NCBI GenBank assembly: GCA_963731105.1
Contig: CAVSUM010000001.1
Location: forward strand, 62,001-126,000
Reading direction: 5' to 3'
DNA length: 64,000 bases
From: RPQJ01 sp963731105
GTDB taxonomy: Bacteria > Pseudomonadota > Gammaproteobacteria > Steroidobacterales > Steroidobacteraceae
Below are positions 60,270-64,000 of this stretch, piece after piece; the stretch's first letter is position 1; each line of letters opens with the position of its first letter. A model generated the notes under the pieces. The model was given only the letters and a program-made list of their open reading frames with translations. It did not search any database and had not been told where the DNA came from. The position numbers were made by a program, and so were the translations under genes.

Positions 60270-61022
60270 ATGGACCCGACTGACACCCCCACCGTCCGAC
60301 CGCTGCGACTCGCCGCTGGCCTGTTGCTCGGTGCCACGCTGTTCGTCTCAGCGGCGAGCGCCTGCTCGTCGCCCATCGCCCGCGTCGACGTCTACGACCG
60401 CACCGACGGCCGGGCGCTCGAGACCTACCCACACCGCGGCCGCCAGTTCGTGGTGGGCCGCCCCGGCAACGAGTACGCGATACGCATCCGCAACTGCAGC
60501 AACCGGCGCGTGCTCGCGGTGGTGAGCGTCGACGGCGTCAACGTGATCACCGGCGATGCGGCCGCACCCGACCAGTCCGGCTACGTGATCGAGCCCTACG
60601 GCTACGTGACCATCGAGGGCTGGCGCAAGGACCTCGAGCGCACCGCGGCGTTCTACTTCACCGACCCGGGCGATTCCTACGCGGCGCGCACCGGCCGACC
60701 GGACGACCTCGGCGTGATCGGCGTAGCCCTGTTCCGCGAGCGCGAGCACGAGCCGCGCGCCGAGCGCCAGGCGGCGAAGGTGGCGAACGAAGCCGACGCG
60801 GCAGCGGCGCCATCGCTCGGCACCGGCCACGGTCGCCGCGAGTGGTCGCCCGCGCAGCGAGTGGCGTTCGAACGGGCAAGCAGCCACCCCGACCAGCGTG
60901 TCGCGATCCGCTACGAGCGGCGCGAGAATCTCGTCGCGATGGGCGTGCTGCCCGACACACGGCGGCCGTGGCGTGAGCCGGACCCGTTCCCGGGTGCGCT
61001 CGGCTTCGTGCCCGACCCGTGA
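60270..61022 (+). CDS. Secreted hypothetical protein upstream of ECF sigma factor
   Basis: A 250-residue protein with an N-terminal signal peptide (LRLAAGLLLGATLFVSAASA). The beta-rich mature part is YAIRIRNCSNRRVLAVVSVDG and SGYVIEPYGYVTIEGWRK, followed by a charged C-terminal half. Similar proteins occur next to ECF sigma genes, but no function is known to me. Translation start buried in a hairpin. Confidence 0.7.
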   Translation: MDPTDTPTVRPLRLAAGLLLGATLFVSAASACSSPIARVDVYDRTDGRALETYPHRGRQFVVGRPGNEYAIRIRNCSNRRVLAVVSVDGVNVITGDAAAPDQSGYVIEPYGYVTIEGWRKDLERTAAFYFTDPGDSYAARTGRPDDLGVIGVALFREREHEPRAERQAAKVANEADAAAAPSLGTGHGRREWSPAQRVAFERASSHPDQRVAIRYERRENLVAMGVLPDTRRPWREPDPFPGALGFVPDP

Positions 61023-61083
61023 GCCCGCGGCGCGTGTGACCAGCATTGCCGAGTCCGCCGGTCGCGCCGATACTCCGCGGCGC

Positions 61084-61683
61084 ATGTGGCCGGCGGACCG
61101 CAAGACCACGGACGACTCGGACGAGGCGCTGATGCTCGCCTATGGACGTGGCGACGCGACGGCCTTCGAGCGGCTGTACCTGCGCCACAAGGGACCGACC
61201 TACCGCTACTTCCTGCGCCACACGTCCGATCCGGCGACGGCCGACGAGCTGCAGCAGGACGTGTGGTTGCGCGTCGTCCGTGCCCGCGAGCGCTATGCAG
61301 TGGATGCGCGGTTCACGACGTGGCTGTACACGCTGGCGCGGCATCGGCTGGTGGACCACTGGCGTGCCCGGCGCGGCGCCACGTTCGAATCGCTCGACGC
61401 CAACGACGACGACCCGGCCGAGCCGGTCGGGCCCGACGACGGCAGCCGCGGCGACCTGGCTGATCCGCTGACGCTGGTCATCGAGGCGCAGGATGCACGA
61501 CGGCTGGTCGATGCGCTCGGCGCCGTGCCCGCTACACAGCGCGACGCATTCCTGCTGCACGTCGAGGCGGGACTGCCGCTCGGCGAGATCGCAGCGCTCG
61601 CCGGCGTGCCGGTCGAGACCGTGAAGAGCCGGCTGCGCTATGCGTATCGCCGGTTGCGGGCGGTGCTGGAGGACACGCCATGA
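61084..61683 (+). CDS. ECF-type RNA polymerase sigma factor
   Basis: A 199-residue sigma-70 family protein. Region 2 is AYGRGDATAFERLYLRHKGP, then DELQQDVWLRVVRARERY and FTTWLYTLARHRLVDHWR. Region 4 is LPLGEIAALAGVPVETVKSRL, then RYAYRRLRAVLED. Its stop overlaps the start of a putative anti-sigma protein (ATGA). Likely controls the adjacent secreted protein and envelope functions. Confidence 0.92.
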   Translation: MWPADRKTTDDSDEALMLAYGRGDATAFERLYLRHKGPTYRYFLRHTSDPATADELQQDVWLRVVRARERYAVDARFTTWLYTLARHRLVDHWRARRGATFESLDANDDDPAEPVGPDDGSRGDLADPLTLVIEAQDARRLVDALGAVPATQRDAFLLHVEAGLPLGEIAALAGVPVETVKSRLRYAYRRLRAVLEDTP

Positions 61684-62481
61684 GCAAGAGCCACGTCACG
61701 ACACAGCGCCCACGGATCCGCACGTTCTCGCGGCGTGGCGGGCCGCTTCCGTCGAGGAACCGCCGGCCCGCGTCGATGCAGCGATCCTGGCGGCGGCGCA
61801 CAGCAGCAGTGCGGGACTCGACATCGGCGCGCCCATCCCCGGCCCGCGATCCGTGGTGGCAACGCTGGCAGCCACTGGCCGCGGCCGCAGCGGTCACGGG
61901 CCTCGCCTTCGTGCTGCTGCAGTCGCTGCCACGCGAGGAACCGGTGCGATTGCCCTCGGTGGCGCCGGCGCCTCCTGCGCCAGCAGCTCGCGAGATGGCT
62001 GCCCCAGCAGTAGCGCCCGAACTGCACAACAACGAGGAGCGCCCATCGGCTCCGGTGACGACACCGAGACCCGGCACGATCGCCCGAGGCGGACGCTGCG
62101 CAGCCAAGCCAATCGACAGCGGTCACCGCACCCGCGGCAGCACCGGAACCGGCGGCCAAGGCCCGCGCAGGAATCTGCACGTCCGGAGCCGGCGGTCAGC
62201 GGCGTCGCCGCGCAGTCAACCGATGCGACGGATGCGGCGTGCAGTGGCCGCCGAACGGCCGACAGCGCCAGCGGCGCGAGGCCACGCTGCAGGGTCTGGC
62301 GGGGCCGCAGGCCGCGGACGCCTGGGTGGCGCGGATCGTGGAGCGGCATGCCGCGGGCGATCTCGATGCAGCGGCGACCGACCTGCGGGCGTTCCGCGCT
62401 GCCTACCCGGACGCCGATTCCCGCCTGCCGGAGTCGCTGCGCGAATGGGCGGCCACGGTAACGCCGCCCGAGGCGCCATAG
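61680..62481 (+). CDS. Probable anti-sigma/single-TM protein, several frame breaks
   Basis: Pieces in three frames make one product of about 265 residues. A cytosolic start is coupled to the sigma gene (MSKSHV). Then come AAWRAASVEEPPARVDAAIL, WQPLAAAAAVTGLAFVLLQ (one membrane helix), a Pro/Ala-rich linker and a C-terminal domain (ADAWVARIVERHAAGDLDAA, ending TVTPPEAP). Topology and position are those of anti-sigma factors. The multiple breaks are in GC-rich runs and are probably assembly errors. Confidence 0.6.
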
Positions 62482-62551
62482 AACCGCCAGGCATGAGGCA
62501 CTGACAGCCGGGCATTGGACGGTGCCGGCTCCGGCGGCGACCCTGTGCGCC

Positions 62552-62992
62552 ATGAGCCTCTCCGTCCGCGACCTGATTGCCGCCGCCCGCACTCGCATTC
62601 GCGAGATCCAGCCCGTCGAGCTGCTCGAGTTGCAGCAGTTCGGCTGCCCGGTCGTGGACGTGCGCGAGCCGGAGGAGTTCGCCGAGGGCCACATCCCGGG
62701 CGCGGTGAACATCCCGCGCGGCCTGCTCGAGTTCGAGGTGGACGGCCACCCGGCCGTCAACTACCAGACCGCCGAGGCGCTCTCGCATCGCCAGCGTCCC
62801 GTGATCCTGTACTGCCTGAGCGGTGGGCGCTCGGCGCTCGCCGCCGAGGCGCTGCTGCGGCTGGGGTTCGTCAACCCGATGTCGCTGGACCACGGCATCC
62901 TCGGCTGGGCGGATGCGGGACACGCAGTCGCCGTCCCGACCGGCGCGCCCCTGGCGCCGGGGCAGGGCGTGGTCGCCTCGACCTGCTGCTGA
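62552..62992 (+). CDS. Rhodanese-domain sulfurtransferase
   Basis: A 146-residue single-domain rhodanese. The domain start is VVDVREPEEFAEGHIPGAVNI and the active-site loop is YCLSGGRSAL, with Cys as nucleophile. The protein ends STCC, an extra cysteine pair. Cytoplasmic, no signal. It could feed sulfane sulfur to TusA-type carriers; no sulfur genes are immediately adjacent. Confidence 0.88.
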   Translation: MSLSVRDLIAAARTRIREIQPVELLELQQFGCPVVDVREPEEFAEGHIPGAVNIPRGLLEFEVDGHPAVNYQTAEALSHRQRPVILYCLSGGRSALAAEALLRLGFVNPMSLDHGILGWADAGHAVAVPTGAPLAPGQGVVASTCC

Positions 62993-63054
62993 CACCCGGC
63001 CGGCCACGCAAGTCCCGGCTGGCGCGTTTGGCGCCATTGCGCTAGCGTTGACTC

Positions 63055-63340
63055 ATGGCGGCCAAGACGCCCCAGCTCCGCTATCACTGCGTGTCGGTCG
63101 TCACCGGCGTGCAGTCCTGTGCAGCCGCCAGAGTCGCTCAAGGACGTCCGCCTGCTCTCGGCCCAGGCGCCGCGGCTGCCCCTCGCGAACTGCGATACCC
63201 CGGGCGCATGCCAGTGCACCTATCGCCATCACGACGACCGGCGCGCGGGTCCCCGCCGTGCGCGAGAGCGCGACGAGCTCGCGGATCCCTGGGCGCTCAC
63301 CGACCGGCGTCGCTCGATCGGCCGTCGCGAAACCGACTGA
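63055..63340 (+). CDS. Small Cys-containing conserved-type protein, frameshifted
   Basis: About 95 residues. The first frame is MAAKTPQLRYHCVSVVTGVQ then SC. A break near 63119 leads to ESLKDVRLLSAQAPRLPLAN, CDTPGACQCTYRHHDDRRAG and an Arg-rich end. Cysteines and a basic RRAGPRR motif suggest a metal- or nucleic-acid-binding small protein. No named family. Confidence 0.5.
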
Positions 63341-63469
63341 TCGCCCCACTCGCCCGCCTGCGGTATCTGCGGATTCCGTGGTCCGGCAGGTCGCGTCGAA
63401 CATGCGCGCCAAGCCGCGGCCCCGCCGCAGACACCGTGCGTCGCACCCGGCATTCCCCTGGAGCCCACC

Positions 63470-64000
63470 ATGCAGAACCCCGATCGGCCGACCAACGCCC
63501 TGCCTCCGCCGCTGCCCGACTGGTTCCCGCGCGGCGCCGCATTGCTGCGCGATCCGACGCTGAACAAGGGCACGGCTTTCTCGGTGGCGGAACGCGAGGC
63601 GCTCGGGCTGCGTGGCCTGCTGCCACCGCAGGTCGGCACGCAGGACCTGCAGGCCAGCCGCGTGCTGGAGAACCTCCGGCGCCTGCAGACGCCGCTCTCG
63701 AAGTACATCCTGCTCGAGTCGCTGCAGGACCGGAACGAGGCGCTGTTCTTCCGGGTGATCACCGACAACCCGGACGAGATGATGCCGATCATCTACACGC
63801 CCACGGTCGGCCTCGCCTGCCAGCAGTTCGGGCACATCTACCGCCGGCCGCGCGGCATGTACATCACCGCCGCGGACCGCGGCCAGATCGCGCACGTGAT
63901 GCGCAACTGGCCGTATCGGCAGGCACGGATGATCGTCGTCACGGACGGCGAGCGCATCCTCGGCCTCGGCGACCTCGGCGCGAACGGCATGGGCATCCCG
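63470..64000 (+). CDS. maeA: NAD-dependent malic enzyme, 3' truncated by window end
   Basis: The first 177 residues of a malic enzyme. Signature segments are LNKGTAFSVAEREALGLRGLLP, IIYTPTVGLACQQFGHIYRRP and LGLGDLGANGMGIP, as in the large SfcA/MaeA type. Decarboxylates malate to pyruvate. The ATG follows GGAG. Truncated at the window edge. Confidence 0.93.
   Translation, partial: MQNPDRPTNALPPPLPDWFPRGAALLRDPTLNKGTAFSVAEREALGLRGLLPPQVGTQDLQASRVLENLRRLQTPLSKYILLESLQDRNEALFFRVITDNPDEMMPIIYTPTVGLACQQFGHIYRRPRGMYITAADRGQIAHVMRNWPYRQARMIVVTDGERILGLGDLGANGMGIP

Noticed and set aside
1..64000. CRISPR arrays, insertion sequences, tRNA or rRNA genes, prophage genes.
   Set aside because: No regularly spaced repeats, transposase motifs, cloverleaf genes or phage proteins were seen anywhere in the window.

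Overview
The window is high-GC DNA, densely coded on both strands, from a proteobacterium that oxidises reduced sulfur compounds. A gammaproteobacterium is the best guess, from the mix of PA2778/PA2779-type proteins, Bfr/Bfd, a hyn-isp hydrogenase and atu-type genes; no rRNA or tRNA is present to settle this. Many conserved genes are interrupted by single-base indels in GC runs (at least twenty across seventeen or so genes). I read most of these as assembly errors rather than gene decay and annotate the genes across them.

Layout: (1) 1-5.6 kb holds an acyl-CoA pathway resembling acyclic-terpene (citronellol/geraniol) catabolism: carboxylase beta subunit, citronellyl-CoA-dehydrogenase-like enzyme, enoyl-CoA hydratase, biotin carboxylase, then a BKACE-family beta-keto-acid cleavage enzyme. 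(2) 5.6-11.3 kb holds housekeeping and membrane genes plus a cytochrome c with an unusual C-terminal domain. (3) 11.3-34.6 kb is a sulfur-oxidation island. Reading leftward from 24.2 kb it contains dsrE3, hdrC1-hdrB1-hdrA-hyp-hdrC2-hdrB2, a Cys-rich unknown protein, lbpA and a hydrogenase maturation protease. A terminator-like hairpin follows, then an Isp-type [NiFe] hydrogenase operon (hynS-isp1-isp2-hynL) and an ArsR regulator with the two-cysteine pattern of persulfide sensors. A second leftward operon (29.6-24.3 kb) encodes the special lipoate assembly route for LbpA: an HDAC-like deacylase, two LipS radical-SAM proteins, a lipoate ligase and an amidotransferase-like protein. Rightward from 29.7 kb are dsrE2, tusA, a FadL-type porin and a YeiH-family exporter. 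A convergent sorA/sorB-type sulfite dehydrogenase closes the island.

(4) 34.7-53.4 kb is mixed: a lone HicA-like toxin, a flippase/P-type ATPase fusion, pirin/azoreductase with a divergent LysR, a cysteine peptidase pair, lipocalin/rhomboid, an acyl-ACP-reductase-like protein, and a 2-oxoacid:ferredoxin oxidoreductase with a ferritin-like protein. (5) 53.5-59 kb is a second sulfur operon: a Tat-exported molybdoenzyme with FeS and NrfD subunits (Psr/Phs type), two YeeE/YedE half-transporters and a rhodanese-like protein without its active-site cysteine. (6) 59.4-64 kb has Bfd/Bfr iron storage, an ECF sigma factor with a probable anti-sigma partner, a rhodanese and the start of a malic enzyme.

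Working model: sulfane sulfur enters (FadL, YeeE/YedE are candidates) and is relayed by DsrE/TusA to the sHdr complex. sHdr oxidises it to sulfite with lipoylated LbpA as partner. SorAB oxidises sulfite and YeiH may export the product. The most notable signal is a shared operator-like palindrome, ATTAG-N6-CTAAT, exact upstream of dsrE3 and of the psr-like operon, and with one mismatch upstream of dsrE2/HDAC, fadL and sorA. It ties the two sulfur regions together and is a plausible target of the ArsR repressor encoded beside the hydrogenase.
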